Shown piece after piece: positions 44,187 to 55,586 of a stretch of 64,000 bases of DNA. This DNA comes from Holacanthus passer. Lineage: Eukaryota > Chordata > Actinopteri > Pomacanthidae. The stretch is from assembly GCA_025331565.1 (NCBI GenBank), contig JAFREQ010000283.1, forward strand, positions 1-64,000, read 5' to 3'. The notes under the pieces are model-generated. The model made no database searches, was not told where the DNA came from, and saw only the letters and a list, made by a program, of their open reading frames with translations. Both the position numbers and the translations under genes were made by a program. The number at the start of each line of letters is the position of its first letter. Within the stretch, counting starts at the first letter, position 1.

Positions 44187-45380
44187 TCATCTTGGGAGTT
44201 TACACTTGTCCAGGAATGTTTGCATTTCCCCTGGGGTTGGATTCATTTGAGAGCTATATAAAGTCTCATAAAATTGCTCAAATCTCTCATTTATAGCCTT
44301 ATGTGAAGTTAAGAGCTCCCCAGTGCCCGATTTAATTCTATGGATCACACATTCGCTCTCCAGGTTACGCAGTTGTCTAGCCAGTAATTTATGGGGTTTA
44401 TTGCCAAACTCAAAGTATTTCTGTTCTGTAAGCATAAAGGCTTTACTAATTTTGGCTGAAAATATTTTGTTAAGTTTGTATTTGAGTGTTAGAATTTGGT
44501 TAAATTTCTCTTTGGAGGGGCATTGTGCATTTTCCATATCAAGCCTATGTATTTCCTCTTCTAGTTTTGACTGTTCCTCTCTATTGCGGAATGATATAAT
44601 ACAGCCCCTTAAAAAGGCCTTAAATGTCTCCCACAGTAAAGACGGAGCAGTTTCAGGTTTGTCATTTGTTTCGAAAAATGTATCAACATGTGTTTTAATA
44701 TATTCGCAAAAAGCCGAATCAGTTAAAAGCTGTGAATGAAACCTCCAGTTTCCTTGTTGTTGGTCTACCTCACCTAGTCTCAACGAAAATGTCACTGGAC
44801 AGTGGTCAGAAATAATAATGTTATGGTATTTCACGTTACCTACACATGATAATAATTTACCATCAACCAGAAAGTAGTCTATTCTTGTGTATACATTATG
44901 GACATGGGAGTGAAAAGAGTATTCCCTGCCTGCTGGATTAAGAGCCCTCCATAGATCAAACAGGTTCATGTTCTTGATATAGGTGTTGAGGAGCTTACTT
45001 GTATTGGATGGAGCTATGCTTTGAGTTGATGATCTATCCAAATGCTGGTCTAGCGCACAATTGAAGTCGCCACCAATAATCAAGTTAGCATTAGAGATGT
45101 CTGGTATCAACCGAAGCACCTTCCTAAAAAAATCTGGATCATCCTGATTAGGCCCATAAATATTGAACAATGTAACATGCCTTGAGTACAGTTCTCCCAC
45201 CACCAATACATACCTCCCCTCTTTTTCAGCAACAGTAGAATGGTGTTTAAAAGGGACATCCTTAAGAATCACAATGGCTACTCCTCTGGACTTAAATGGA
45301 AAGGAGGAGTGATAAGTTTGATTTATCCATTTACATCTAAGTCTGAGATGTGAATCTTTCTTTAAGTACATTTCCTGCAA
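44187..45380 (-). CDS. L1 ORF2 endonuclease domain and linker
   Basis: A 397-codon frame holds most of an AP-like endonuclease (GPNQDDPDFFRKVL, GGDFNCALD, DLWRALNPAGREYSFHSHVH, RIDYFL, ISDHCPV). The N-terminal catalytic Asn/Glu part lies upstream and is out of frame. The frame stops just before the RT domain at 44180. Confidence 0.8.
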   Translation of the reverse strand: MQEMYLKKDSHLRLRCKWINQTYHSSFPFKSRGVAIVILKDVPFKHHSTVAEKEGRYVLVVGELYSRHVTLFNIYGPNQDDPDFFRKVLRLIPDISNANLIIGGDFNCALDQHLDRSSTQSIAPSNTSKLLNTYIKNMNLFDLWRALNPAGREYSFHSHVHNVYTRIDYFLVDGKLLSCVGNVKYHNIIISDHCPVTFSLRLGEVDQQQGNWRFHSQLLTDSAFCEYIKTHVDTFFETNDKPETAPSLLWETFKAFLRGCIISFRNREEQSKLEEEIHRLDMENAQCPSKEKFNQILTLKYKLNKIFSAKISKAFMLTEQKYFEFGNKPHKLLARQLRNLESECVIHRIKSGTGELLTSHKAINERFEQFYETLYSSQMNPTPGEMQTFLDKCKLPR

Positions 45381-45994
45381 AACTATAACCCCTGACTTAA
45401 GAGATTTTAAGTGCCAAAAGCCAACACCTTGCCTCTTTTAACTGGTTCATTAAGTCCTTTCACATTCCATGAAGAAAAAAATATTCCCCCCTTCCTCTCC
45501 TTTGTTCCCCCTGCATTGTTCTGTGTCATGTGTCTGTGTCAAAATCCTGTCTATCAGGTAGCACTCCTCCCACCCATCCCCGAACCCCCTGACTTATAAA
45601 GTAAAGCCATTAACTTTCAACATTATTAAATGGCGGGAAAGAAAGAAAGAAAAAGATAAGATAAGAAACAGCAATGAGTGTGTAACTATGAATGCCTGTA
45701 GGGATCCCTGATATTCCTAGTGTCTATGAATATTAACACAATAACAGCTCTCAATAACAATAACAAAAGAGGACCAAAAGTCCAGGTACATCTATCCATA
45801 TATCCAAGGTAATGGAAACAAACACAAATACTCCAACCCACTGCCTACTGCAGATGAGAAATATAGAAATTGTAAATTATGATGTTCACCATAATAGTAG
45901 GAGTAGGCGTCTTGTAAAGATTATGAAGGTTAAACAAACCAGTCCCAATTTTGAGGGAAACATCAGTCCACCTGTAATATAATCAAATACTACG

Positions 45995-46600
45995 TTACCG
46001 TCCCAATCTTCTACTCTGTGTTAAAGTATAAGTGAGGGCTTCTTGGGGGTCAGTAAACATTCGCTCTCTGCCATCATGTGTCACCCGCAGCTTAGCTGGA
46101 TACACAATTCCAAATCGGACCCCGGGCTTGCCCTGGAGCATTTTCCTGACCGGTGTGAAGGCAGCCCGTGCTTTGGCAACTTCTTGTGGAAGGTCTCTGA
46201 ACATCTGGATCCGCTGTCCCTGGAAAGTTAAATCTTTCTTGCTAGTGATCTTGCGGAAGATGTCCTCAAAGTTGTGCCCATAGTGAATTTTTAAAATGAT
46301 GTGGCGCGGTGGTTCACCATCTCCTGGCCACTGCCAGGGAGCTCTATGGGCACAATCAATAATTGGCTTTCCTTCAGCTCCAGAACCTCCTTCAACAGGC
46401 CCGCTGCAAACTCCCTGGGTGCCTTTCCATGCTCCATTCGCTCGTTCAGGCCCGTGATCCTCAGATTCTGTCTTTGAGCGTCCTTCTAAGTCCAAACATT
46501 TCCCGTTGATGCGGTCCACTTGTCTGGTGAGATGCTTCACCTCCAACTCAGCAACTCTGCCTACTGTGGCGGTTGCTGACTGCTCCAGTCCCTGTAGCAT
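45995..46600 (-). CDS. L1 ORF1-like protein
   Basis: A 201-codon frame has a coiled-coil-like start, then the conserved HIILKIHYGHNFEDIFRKIT and QIQMFRDLP-like blocks. Its N-terminus is probably longer upstream, where the frame is broken. ORF1p is an RNA-binding chaperone of L1 particles. Confidence 0.75.
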   Translation of the reverse strand: MLQGLEQSATATVGRVAELEVKHLTRQVDRINGKCLDLEGRSKTESEDHGPERANGAWKGTQGVCSGPVEGGSGAEGKPIIDCAHRAPWQWPGDGEPPRHIILKIHYGHNFEDIFRKITSKKDLTFQGQRIQMFRDLPQEVAKARAAFTPVRKMLQGKPGVRFGIVYPAKLRVTHDGRERMFTDPQEALTYTLTQSRRLGR

Positions 46601-46739
46601 TTTAGCTTGTGACTCGGTCTGTGTTTTCAGAGGCGTGATGTTTGAGTCAGTCTCTGTTTTCGAAGCAGCAATTTCAGCTCTCAGTATGACCGGTGCCTGT
46701 AATGTAGGTAGTTGCGCTCCTGACTAAAACAAACGGCAG

Positions 46740-48837
46740 TACAATGCAAAGCAAATAAACAGTTGTTATTGAAATTATTTCCAATTTAAGTAATACAAGT
46801 GAGGCAGCTAACATTTAGAGGCAGCTTGGTGTGGAGCTGCTTTGTAACATCTCTTGTCGATTAGGGTCTGTTGCTCAAAACACTATTTAACATCTCAATA
46901 AAATTAAACTGTGTAGTATTATTGACATGATGAATTTGTATTCTTGTTTTAGGTTTATATATTGGAAGTTTTTCCTAAACATGTATTTTGTCTTGCAGAT
47001 AGTGAAATTCTTATTCTGTGATATTGCCATTCCCATTCCCATTGTCGAACACTGTGCACCGGGCAACCTCCATAAGTATCATGTAGTAGCCTTTAGTTAT
47101 AATTCATATGTTTTTACATAAATTTTTTTATATTAAGTTTAATGGTCACAGATGCCTATTTTGGAACACCTACAATATATATTTTATTCAATAAGATGTA
47201 TTTTTTGTTGAAATTTGTTTCTTTTCAAGTAAATATAGATATCACAGAATTCATAAATCCTCTGGAGTCCAGGGTATAATTGGCCATTTTGGGCTACTTT
47301 TGATTTTCTTAAAAACGGTTTGCCTTGCCTTGTTTGGTGTCAGCACAACCTCACATGTGTGACTGTACAGTTATTTTTTTCTCATTTTGAAAAAGTGTAT
47401 TTACAATAAAACCACACAAAAAACCGATGTGAGAAGGAAAAAGCCATAAACATTTTTACAAATTGTAAACTTAAGAAAATACATGTTTAAATTTGGCAAA
47501 GAGCAAAGTTCTATTCAACTTCACAATAGAAAGCAAGGAATATGTCAGGCGTTTTTGTACAGCTGTTTACAGCACAATAAAGGGTGACGATATGCTTAAA
47601 TTGTAAACTTCTAAACTTCCAAAAATATGTAGATATTTAGCTAACAACACATTTATAGTCAATGTATTTAAAACATCTCGGTAATCTGTCAAGCACCTTT
47701 TGTCCACAAGGTGCCAGCATTGACACTTTACTGGCTCTCTGCACCATCCGGGCTGCCTGCCCATAAGTTTTCTGAGAAGTTCATGTGATGCATCCTTCGA
47801 CCAATGGGCAGAGGGTTGCTGTGTAATTTTTTTGTCGGGAGGGGGTTTGGATAGTCTTCAAACTCCCACAACACGCGCACAATATGCAGGAAAAAATATT
47901 GTAATGGAGGTGATGGTTTAACTGAAGTACACACTTGAGGCCTCTGATATGCCTGGATTTAGCTACTGATTCTAGAGATGAGCAATCTCCCCTGGTTGTC
48001 CGGTTGGAACATGAAGATGGCAAATTATCTGACAGACACACTCACTCTCTTTGAGATGCCACTCATTTTTTTGTCTTCCAGCAATTTGTAGCGTGATGAT
48101 GTTTGTATGTGGGTGTGTGGTATCTATAAAAATAAACAAACATACACATATTAGATATATAAACATCAATATAAGAATAAACAAGATGTGTACATCATAC
48201 AATGACACATGAAACAAACCACACTCTTAACTTTAAGGGAATGTCAACAAATTACTAAATATATATGCTAAGTACACAAACACTAGTGATACATATATAG
48301 AAAGGAGGTGAATTGTGAGACGGTCCCTAACGGAAAAGTGAAACTTAAAAGTCCGACGACAGGATAGCATAAACGTTATAAGAATGAACAATTTAAACAC
48401 ACAGAGCTATCAAGTAAACAGTATAAACCACAGAAGATAGAAATATGAACAATGACTATATTATACTCTACTGACAATGATGCAGGTACAGCAGGGTGAT
48501 GCAGCAGCTTAGATTAATGCGATTAGACACAATACAGGAGCATGATGCTACAGCTACACAGACAAACTAGAGAAATGACCTATTGAATATATGGTAACAA
48601 CTTACATTCTCATGGACGCACAGAAAATTAGAAACAAGTCCAGTAAAGACAGAATAGTTTGGATAAGAAGGATGCTCGAGTGCCGCCCCTCGGTCTGCTG
48701 CTCCACACTGAGTGTCCGCAAGAAAGTCAATGAAGACTGGCAGGTGGCTGCGGTCGTCTGTGATTGGTGTTTTTGAAAGATGTGCTTTTCAAACTGACAT
48801 TTACAGCACATTTAATTCTGATACACTGATATCTTTA
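46740..48837. other. No gene seen
   Basis: This is AT-rich sequence. It may include 5' parts of the following EnSpm element, but no frame or terminal repeat could be supported. Confidence 0.4.
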
Positions 48838-50806
48838 AAAATCACAACCTTCAGATAGATGCATCAGTCATAAAAGAACTTGCAGCAGCAGTTTGTACAT
48901 CAAAGAGGGTCCACTCGCTACTGGCTTTAAACGCAAACAATATTACAAAGAACAGTTTTGTGTTGTAGAGCCAGTTGAATTCATTCTTAACACAAAGCCA
49001 AATCAAACATTTCAGTATATTCCCTTATTGCAGTCTCTTCAACAGGTACTCGGTAATACTGAAGTATTAAACAATATTTCTGACTTTTACAGGGCTTGCA
49101 GAAGTGCTACTGTAGGGTCTGACAAGCAGCTCTACACGTCCACAAGAGACAGCCTTTTCTTTAAAGAAAACACTTTCTTTGCTGGTGAGGATTGAAAAAT
49201 ATCTGTATATTTGTACATAGATGATTTTGAAATTTGTAACCCCCTGGGCACATCACAAAAGAGACATAAGTTGTGTGGCATTTATTGGACTTTAGGTAAT
49301 TTGCCGCCGGGTTCTCATTCCACACTCACCTCTATCTATGTAGCAACTCTTTGCAAGACTAACTACTTAAAGGTGTATGGGTATGCTAAGGTCTTGCAGC
49401 CCTTGCGAGATCTAGCCACTTTAGAACACCAAGGTGTTTATATTTCAAAGCTCGGAAAGTTTGTTAAAGGAACAGTCCAATGTGTCATTACAGACAATCT
49501 CGGTGCTATGGGATAGCAGGCTTCATTGAACATTTCACAGGGAAGCATGTCTGCAGATCTTGTACAGGTGAGAAGGCAGATTTTAATTCCAAAACGGTTT
49601 TGTCTGGTGCGTTTGAACTTAGAAATAAAGAGACACATGGTGCACATGTTAAGTTTGCACAAGATGGTGGATTGACCTGTTTTGGAGTACAGCGAGCTTG
49701 TATTCTAACCGAACATCTTGCTCATTTTCATGTTACCAGAGGATATCCTCCTGACATCGTACATGACTTGTTTGAGGGCATCATACCGCTTGAGCTCGCT
49801 CTTTGCATAGGGTTATTGATCTCAAAGAATTACTTCAGTCTCAATAGTCTTAACAAATCAATACTAAATTTTCCTTTCAAGTGGGGTGATAAAACCAACC
49901 GACCACACGCTATACCGCAAACCTATGCATCTAAAAAGACCATAGGAGGCAATGCACATGAGAATTGGTCATTATTAAGACTGCTTCCTTTCATTGTTGG
50001 AGAAGTGATACCAGAAGGTGATTCAGCCTGGCAGGTGCTCTTGGACTTGAAGGGCATTGTCGAACTGGTTGTTGCTCCTGTGCAAACAAATGAGACCATT
50101 GCATATCTAAACTGCAAAATTTCTGAACATAGAGATAAGTTACTTGACCTGTTTCCTGATATTAAGCTCTTGCCCAAACATCATTTCCTTGGACATTACC
50201 CTCAAATGATAGCAGAGCACTATGGGCCATGAGATTTGAGGCCACGCATAGTTTTTTCAAACAAGTTGCACGGCAGACAAATTGATTGCTTCAAGAACAT
50301 TGCACTTACCCTGGCATCCAAACATCAGCAGATGATGCCTATCATATCAGTTCTCCCAGTTATAGAAAATCCATATTGGAGGTAGCAAATGTCTCCACAG
50401 TTCCTGCAGATATTCTAAATCAGGAGGTGGCATCAACCCTCCGGCAGAATTTTCCAGGAATCAGGTCCATCAAGTCCATCTTGCAAAAAATGTGATATTC
50501 CAGGGTATCAGTTACAGAAATGGAATGCTACTTGCATACGGATCTGCAGGAGGACTTCCTGAATTTGCAGAAGTCAGGCAAATTTGCATCATTCAGGACA
50601 AGCTTAGCTTCATTGTCAGGCTCATGTGTGCCTGGTACAGGAAGCATTTTAGAGCATTTGAGCTGACCACATCCCCCAGTAGAGAGGTTGCCCTGGTTTC
50701 ACTTGAGCAGTTAAGTGAACCTTATCCACTTGCTGACTACATGGTCGGAGGGATGCGAATGGTGACTTTCAAAAGACACATAATAATTACAGGTTTGATC
50801 ATATAG
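48838..50806 (+). pseudogene. EnSpm/CACTA (Tnp2-like) transposase, second lineage, few frameshifts
   Basis: Adjacent frames join into one transposase-like protein. At 48893-49195: VVEPVEFILN and QTFQYIPLLQSLQQVL. At 49211-49516: YIDDFEICNPLGTSQKRHKL with GIYWTLGNLPPGSHSTL and VITDNLG. At 49480-50232: CRSCTGEKADF, PPDIVHDLFEGIIPLELALC and LLPKHHFLGHYPQMIAEHYGP. Then RFEATHSFFKQVARQTNCFK and KSILQKM-type sequence to 50806. The Asp-rich DDFE and ITDN motifs fit the DDE fold of CMC/EnSpm transposases. It has four to five frame breaks and appears younger than the minus-strand copy at 23992-26596. The sequences differ too much to be recent duplicates. Confidence 0.78.
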
Positions 50807-50809
50807 CCT

Positions 50810-51472
50810 TTTACTATTCCATCATTTGTAGAGGGGTTGGGGGGATAAGCCATATTCAGGGGCAGATAAAAAAAATTGAAGTCGTAGACTATATTTACAT
50901 GGCAGCCATCTTCTTGTGATGCCACGCTGTGTGTGTGGAAAGCTTGTATATTGTTATGTATTATTACAGTTATTCAGGTGGGAAGTTGTGTAAGCGTTGT
51001 AAAAAGTTGCATAACCAGTGGGCATTTCACAGCTTTCTCATTAATATACAGCAAAAAAAGGAAAGAAGCTGAGGAGAATCAAGAGAGATTAGACCATATT
51101 TTAAGTAAATAAAACATATATTACAGCCCACGAGCTAATCAGTATGCAGCTTGTATTAGCATTCAGCCAATTTCTAGTAAACAAAAACATTTTGAAATCT
51201 TTGATACGAGTGTAAAGGAGAGGAGTTTGAATGAGCAAAATTTTTTTTTTTTACATTCTAAGTTACATTTGTTGTTGGCAATTTTCTCATTTTGTTATTT
51301 GAGCTGGACGACATTTACTCAGCGCTTTAGGATTCCACTAAGGCTCAGCTACATGCGACCAGAGAGTCCAGTGTTTGTTACAGATCTCCATGTCATTTTT
51401 GCTCAGAAACAGAAAGACAGTGTGTGTTTGTTTGTCTGAAGAATGTACAGTGGCTTTTATCGTGCTGAGGGA
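50810..51472. other. No gene seen
   Basis: 3' flank of the transposase remnant, with a T-run near 51241. No supported feature. Confidence 0.4.
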
Positions 51473-53183
51473 CAGAGCCGGCCCAAGCCTCCATTGGGCC
51501 CTAAGCCAAATTTGATTTTGGGGCCCTCTATTTCAATAATATTAATTGTTGATCATTCAGACACCTATTCTAAACCCATTGTGGCTCTGGCAGTGTTGTT
51601 TACATTATCCTTTTGTCAGCCTAACATCTTTACACATTTAAGGGGGGGGGCAGTTAATTACATAAATACCAATGCAATAATAATACAAATAATACCAATG
51701 AATGAATGATGAATGATGCCAAGGGTGCCACATATGATTGTTAATTTCAAAATGTAGCACATTCAGCTACAAGAGCAGCCTGGGGTTTATTTACACAACA
51801 TTCCAAGTCATAAAGCAATATATTTACTGTAGAAGTGTCATCTGGTTTATGATTTTTTGTTTCATAAAAGAAAAACTGCAACAGCAATGTGCAAGAATAA
51901 TTTTTAGTTGAACAACAATAAAGTGCAACAACAAATAAAATCACTTCGATAAATGTAAAAAAACAACAACACAGACAACAGACAGAATTGAGTACAGTAC
52001 AGAGGGCCACTCAGCTGGGTCCACTGGCAGAGCTGGTGATGATCCATACTGTGTAGACGATGTTGTGATGGAAGTTGCTGAGGAAGTGACAAAAGAAAGA
52101 CGATGACTTTAAAAAGAAGGACCTATAAAGCCATTAAATTACAGTCCTGGACTGAATTATTCATCTCTGAATGTTCTACATTACAATGAGCAATTACAAA
52201 GGATGTTTTGCTGTTAACTTACCGGGTAGATCAGCAGGGGTAGCAGACACAGAGGGGGCAGTGGGCACAGAGGATGGCGGTGCAAGAAAGTGCTCTGGAG
52301 TGGATGGACCTAGGATGAAAAAAAACAGCAACAAAAGCTAGCCATGTTAGATGAAATATTACACTAGAAAAATGATGCTGCTTACTTTTTTTTAAATAAC
52401 AAAAATGATTAAAATTTCATTATATCAGTTTATTTTTGCTTGTAATAAGATAAACTCTGCCAGTTGAACAACTGAAATTTGCTTCAGAAATTTTAAGATA
52501 ATGTGCATTGTCTAAGAAGTCCCTCATAATATGATTATATCTTAGATTAAATCTTAATGAAATAATTTAACAGTTATATAAAATGTGTATTGCTATTCAT
52601 TTACCAGGTAAATCAGCTGTGGTAGCCGACACAGAGGGGACAGGGGGCACAGAGGATGGGGGTTCAAGACAGGCTTCTGGAGAGGACGGAGATGGACCTA
52701 AGAGGAGATACATACATACATATACACACATATTAATTCGATACTTTGACTTAATTTATTTCCCTTCAGGTGTAATCCTTATACTTAGACATTAAACGTA
52801 TATGGTATGGTGGCAGTCTTCCTCACCTGACGTATTACCCACGGCTGAGCCTGAGGATGTGGACTGGGCTTCTGTGCCAAAGTACTTTAACAGTGCTCCT
52901 GGGGAAGTTTCACATAACTTATGAGTTGATGTAATAAGGACTGTTTATTTTACTCACATGAATTCCCAGGCTCTTTGTACCCAGCAATTTGTGCAAACAA
53001 CATATCTCAAACTATAACTAGTAGCCTGATGCAAAAACATCTTGCTAGCACCGCACTTGCTAGCAAACAAGGTGACGTTGTAATTAGTGTTTGCTATTAA
53101 ACGTTAGCAAAAACGTTGTTTTCAAGCAATAACAAAAACAACAACAATCCCAATATATATATATATGCCTTGGGCCGGCTCTG
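51473..53183 (-). mobile_element. hAT derivative C (exon 1 deleted)
   Basis: Both outer ends are intact: CAGAGCCGGCCCAAG at 51473 (3' end) and CTTGGGCCGGCTCTG ending at 53183 (5' end). On minus it holds exon 2 (about 52902-52831), exon 3, exon 4 and exon 5 with DPAEWP. The 5' repeat is followed after only about 20 bp by a TA run and intron 1 sequence, so exon 1 and most of the 5' region were lost by a deletion at a TATA microhomology. The 5' repeat directly abuts the right inverted arm. Confidence 0.85.
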
Positions 53184-53879
53184 GTGTGATGTTTCGATGT
53201 TATAGATTTGTTGCATCTTTCCTCTGCGCTGTAGATGTGATTTTTTAATTTCCCACGACACTGGAAGGCAGCAATTGACGCACATACAAGTGGTAGTAAT
53301 ACATAGTAATAATGTAATAATACAATGATTAAATTAACGTACATTATGGGACTTTTGGCATCACTGACCGTTTATAGTCCAAAGGGCACAATTATTGTAC
53401 AAATACGATAACTGTCGTCCATCTGGCAACGCTGCTGACCGCTCTCTAAAGACATGTAAACATGTCGAACTGCCTTGTGGGAGTTTCAAGTTTTCTGCTG
53501 GGCCCATCCATTCATTCATAAAGGCGGGATATGCGTTCAAACACAGGCGGTGAACTTGGAGGTTTAATTTTTGTGAGCTGCTAAAATGCCTGCTTTGGCC
53601 AGTATATAAAAAAATACTACAAAGGAAATTAAATGCAATTCATGTCGGCATAAAATGAAGCTGAAGCTACGGAGAGATTGTGTGGACCAATTTGAATGGT
53701 AGGTATTTTTGAAAGATATTACTCGTAAGAACTCTAAGTGAACTGACTTAAATACAGAGTGTATTAGCGTCACATGTTGAATATAAAAAATAAACAAATT
53801 AAAGAAGTTAAGAAAATTAAAAATTACTTTAATTATGATTTAATGAAATGATTAATTATAATTAAATTTACAAATTAAG

Positions 53880-53913
53880 AAGTAAGAAATATGTAGACTA
53901 AAGATAGCCACTA
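53880..53913 (+). mobile_element. LTR end remnant, right-arm copy
   Basis: GAAATATGTAGACTAAAGAT followed by AGCCACTACA resembles the last 35 bp of the intact BEL LTR at 55098-55132. The rest of the LTR is not recognisable upstream. Confidence 0.45.
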
Positions 53914-54717
53914 CACTTTGTAAAGAACTGTTGATTTACGACTCAATGAACGAGTAGTGTTTTGGTGAATAGTGTAAAAAAAGAAAGAAAGAAAAGAAAT
54001 GTGTGCAGAAATGAATACGGTTTTAAGGACTAAACCTGACAAACACTCTGGATGTAGAGTCAGAGCATGGAGCAGGAGCGTGATATGGCATAAGAAATGG
54101 GAGCGGCCGCAGCGTTGTCCAAGACTAAGAAGCAGGGCCTTCAACAGCCTCATAACTGAGTTTGGTTTTGATTCAAAGCCTAGGGTCAAATATGTGACCT
54201 GCACCTACACTGAGAGGGAATCGTCCTTCGTAGCTGGAGCGGGAACAGGCGTTTGTCCAACTGGAATATTTGGTGGAACTGTATTTACTTCCACTGGCAG
54301 AAGTTCATGTGTGTTTTCAGATATGGGTGCTATATTTTGTTGTCACCACAAGATGGCAGCATAGTCTTTCATTTGCCAAATAAAATGGGCTTTGACCTGT
54401 GAGCCATATGAGCTACTTGTGAATACTGTCAACATGAGGAATTGATTTTTGACTGTAACTGACTATTACTGAACCTGTAAGATATTGTATTTTTGCAATT
54501 CAGAATACCTGTATTTAGCCAGGTATGTGTACACGTACAAAGAATTTGACTGTGGCTTCTCTTTGGGCTTTGTACTTACACATAAGTTGACTAACTAGAC
54601 GAGGTGAACATAGACATTTTCCTCCTAAACCTTGAGTGAATAGTGTGACAATAAATTAGAAGAAATGAAAATGCCAGAGTGCAAAGGTATGCAGAAATGT
54701 GTGCAGAAATAAATATG

Positions 54718-54722
54718 GTTAG
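54718..54722. repeat. Target-site duplication of BEL element (GTTAG)
   Basis: The partner is at 57517-57521. The uninterrupted left arm has one copy. Five bp is the usual BEL/Pao length. Confidence 0.9.
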
Positions 54723-55132
54723 TGTAAGCGCCATTTATTATTTAGTGAATTTGTTTACTGTTAAATTGTATTTCTTATTGAGCACAGTGAGAGAATATTT
54801 TAATTTAGGGTCAGGAAATATTGTTGAATGTTTTATGTGACTTTATTCCTGTTTGTTTGCCCTCTGAGCTTTATTTTGTCATCCTGTGCAATTTCCGTTG
54901 ATTAAGAACAGATTAGCAGGAAGTGGAATTTTATTGTGAAATGCTTTAGTTAGTGAATAAATGAGTGATGGCGGAGCAACACGGTTGTTTACCGTCGTTG
55001 TTGGCGTTGCCACCAGCCGACTCAACGCGTAAACAGTCTCCTGTCCTCTACGTCATCTATAGATGTGGCTATATGTAGAAGTAAGTGGATACGAAGAATT
55101 AAGAGATATGTAGACTGAAGATAGCCACTACA
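54723..55132 (+). repeat. BEL 5' LTR, 410 bp
   Basis: It starts TG and ends CA. The end was placed by the AGCCACTACA shared with the element's 3' boundary. Confidence 0.75.
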
Positions 55133-55586
55133 TTAAGTAAACAACCAGCTCACGAAAAGACGACTGCTAAAGCTAACGCATGCTAAAGAAGCTAAGGCGA
55201 AACAAGTGACGAAGACGGTGTTTGAAGACAGTAAGGACACTGATATGCCACAGAATTGCGCCAGAAAGATGAAGAAATGTATGCTACTCATCTTCTTGAA
55301 AAAGTGAGACAGCAAGTAATGTTTTGGTCTTCAGAAGATGACACTCATTGAGAAAGCTAGCTACGCTTTGTGTCATAGACCATTTTCATGAACACTTGTT
55401 GAATAAGAAGTTGCGTACGCATCCAATATGGCGGACGACGGCAAGCACGTAAGGCCGAGAGCACAGAGCTGCAGCAGCAGGACCGACCACAAGAGGGCAA
55501 TAAAGTACACGGAAAGAGGTTTGGAAGAGCAACTAAGCAGGTATATAAATACGAGACGATCCAAGCTGTCATAGTTAACATCAAAA

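Larger units (their letters stand above)
42310..46727 (-). mobile_element. L1/Tx1-type LINE, both ORFs present but broken
   Basis: The 5' part (46600-45995) encodes an ORF1-like protein with HIILKIHYGHNFEDIFRKI and FTPVRKMLQGKPGVRFGI, as in L1 ORF1p (RRM-like plus C-terminal domain). ORF2 starts near 45390 with the endonuclease: NLIIGGDFNCALDQHLD, RIDYFLVDGKLL and ISDHCPVTFSLRLG, including the SDH motif. The RT start (SPGSDGF-like TPGSDGFCNEFYK, TLIPKKGKDLEEVGSYRPTS) ends at 43815. The FADD catalytic block is missing, and sequence resumes with LPQLLYLLQNIPV, LSGGLALPNFIHYYWAANI and the C-terminal domain to about 42588. Length is otherwise near that of fish L1. Confidence 0.88.

Noticed and set aside
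52583..52795. Recurrent 60- to 70-codon frames with LPG-SA-VADTEG
   Set aside because: They are antisense to hAT exons 3 and 4; repetition comes from the transposon copies.
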